The position numbers and the translations under genes were made by a program. Of a DNA stretch of 15,628 bases, positions 14,474 to 15,628 are shown one piece after another (position 1 is the first letter of the stretch; each line of letters opens with the position of its first letter). Origin of the DNA: SLJN01 sp964505385 (GTDB taxonomy: Bacteria; Bacteroidota; Rhodothermia; Balneolales; Natronogracilivirgulaceae); contig CAZDIA010000053.1 of the NCBI GenBank assembly GCA_964505385.1, positions 1 through 15,628 on the forward strand, read 5' to 3'. The notes beneath the pieces are model-generated. The model saw only the letters and a program-made list of their open reading frames with translations, was not told where the DNA came from and did no database searches.

Positions 14474-15586
14474 ATGCCATCAAATAATAACACCGTTTCC
14501 CATTCTGTAAATGTCACTGAAAGCCGGCCTGACTGGAAGTGGCAGATGCAAAACCGGTTGCAGACCGCCGAAGATCTGGAACGGTGGATACATCTGACCG
14601 ATAATGAACGCGAAGGTATCAGGCGTACCGGTGATCTGTTTAAACTGCAAATCACCCCGTACTATGCTTCGCTGATGGACCCGAACGATCCGAACTGCCC
14701 GATTCGGCGACAGGTGGTGCCAACCACTGAAGAACTGGAAGATGATTTCGACATCCACAGTCTTGACCCCCTTGAAGAGCAGGCCCATAGCCCGGTTAAA
14801 AACCTGGTCCACAACTATCGGGACCGTGTTGCTTTCTGTGTGGTTAATCGGTGCGCATCTTATTGCCGCTACTGCCTTCGCAAGCGAATGGTTGATGACA
14901 ACGAGCACACGATGAATCGCACTGAGGTAAATGCCGGAATTGAGTATATCAGGGCGCATCCCGAAATCCGTGATGTACTGCTGACAGGCGGCGACCCGCT
15001 GCTGCTGAATGACCGTCAACTCGAGTGGATTATCACCGAACTCCGGCAGATTCCGCATGTGGAATTAATCAGGATCGGCTCCCGCTACCCCGTGTTTAAT
15101 CCGTATCGCATCACCGATCAGCTTTGCCGGATCTTTGAAGAAAACCACCCGGTTTGGTTTAACACTCATTTTAATCATATCAGGGAAGTAACAAATGATG
15201 CTGCTGCGGCCATGGACAGGCTGACCAGAGCCGGGGTGCCGGTTGGTAATCAAACCGTGTTGTTAAAGCATATCAACAATACGCCGGAGGCGCTGGCTGA
15301 GCTATTTCGCGAATTGGTTCGCATTCGTGTGCGGCCGTATTATCTGTATCAGGCGAATCTGATCGGCGGCACACGTCACTTCCGGACAACCATCGAGGAA
15401 GGAATGGAGTTGATGCAATCATTGCGCGGGCGAATCTCCGGATTTGCAATCCCCGAATACGTGCTGGATACCCCGCACGGCAAGGTACTGCTAACTCCTA
15501 ACGGCTTTATTCATCGGGATGGGGACTATATTTCAGTACAGGCTTATGGCGGCGAGATTTGGCAGGAATATAATCCGCAGAAGTAA
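14474..15586 (+). CDS. KamA-family radical SAM/PLP aminomutase (lysine 2,3-aminomutase-like)
   Basis: A 370-residue radical SAM enzyme. The 4Fe-4S motif is CASYCRYC (C127, C131, C134). Family landmarks are DWKWQMQNRL (20-29), ITPYYASL (60-67), TGGDPLLL (171-178), RPYYLYQ (287-293) and the PLP lysine in HGK (K337). Aligned by memory to Clostridium lysine 2,3-aminomutase, Asp330 is kept (D332, VLDTPHGK), but the other lysine-binding residue, Asp293, is Asn295 (YQANL). The zinc cysteines are missing: the protein ends soon after the PLP region, and the Cys268 position is Thr270. It is therefore a confident aminomutase-type enzyme, but lysine is not assured; glutamate or another amino acid is possible. 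It is co-transcribed with the ATP-grasp gene. No AblB-type acetyltransferase follows within the window. Confidence 0.9.
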   Translation: MPSNNNTVSHSVNVTESRPDWKWQMQNRLQTAEDLERWIHLTDNEREGIRRTGDLFKLQITPYYASLMDPNDPNCPIRRQVVPTTEELEDDFDIHSLDPLEEQAHSPVKNLVHNYRDRVAFCVVNRCASYCRYCLRKRMVDDNEHTMNRTEVNAGIEYIRAHPEIRDVLLTGGDPLLLNDRQLEWIITELRQIPHVELIRIGSRYPVFNPYRITDQLCRIFEENHPVWFNTHFNHIREVTNDAAAAMDRLTRAGVPVGNQTVLLKHINNTPEALAELFRELVRIRVRPYYLYQANLIGGTRHFRTTIEEGMELMQSLRGRISGFAIPEYVLDTPHGKVLLTPNGFIHRDGDYISVQAYGGEIWQEYNPQK

Positions 15587-15628
15587 AAAATTCCTGAATG
15601 AGTTTTAAATCATTCCCAAAGGGTAATC

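Noticed and set aside
15596..15615. Hairpin GAATGA/TCATTC after the KamA-family gene
   Set aside because: A 6-bp A/T-rich stem with no T-tract, close to the window edge; not enough for a terminator.

Overview
The window looks like a chromosomal segment from a Bacteroidota-like (FCB group) bacterium, probably of the Balneolota/Rhodothermota kind. This is an inference from three things: Asp/Glu-rich secreted proteins, starts preceded by A/T-rich leaders without clear Shine-Dalgarno sequences, and the gene mix (S41-like peptidase, class C-type serine hydrolase, GxxExxY protein, KamA-family enzyme, paired TIGR04282/TIGR04283 glycosyltransferases). No rRNA, tRNA or CRISPR array was seen.

Layout, left to right. 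Positions 1-4950 hold envelope and secreted proteins: an S41-like peptidase interrupted by one clear frameshift (C run at 1427) and probably a second (A run at 79); a serine beta-lactamase-like hydrolase; a lipoprotein of unknown function; an 80-bp imperfect palindrome; and a small outer-membrane beta-barrel. Positions 5274-6597 hold a two-gene glycosyltransferase operon ending at a strong bidirectional terminator shared with convergent secG. Positions 6668-9853 hold housekeeping and membrane genes: secG with a long acidic tail, an MscS-type channel, tspO, and an MnmD-type tRNA methyltransferase. Positions 9924-12410 hold a UPF1/SMUBP2-like SF1 helicase with a TTG start and, directly upstream of it, a ~545-bp cassette that carries a GxxExxY (PD-(D/E)XK-like) gene bounded by CGCAAAG-type repeats, two direct on one side and one inverted on the other. 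Positions 12442-15586 hold a GntR regulator divergent from a two-gene operon (Ddl-like ATP-grasp ligase, then a KamA-family radical SAM aminomutase), with a 16-bp palindrome in the shared promoter region.

The two most interesting parts are the repeat-bounded GxxExxY cassette, which looks like a small non-autonomous mobile unit lodged between the GntR gene and the helicase start, and the GntR/ATP-grasp/KamA module. In the latter the aminomutase keeps the radical SAM cysteines and the PLP lysine but has Asn where lysine 2,3-aminomutase has a substrate-binding Asp, and it lacks the zinc-site cysteines. It may make a beta-amino acid that the ligase then couples; the substrate is unknown.
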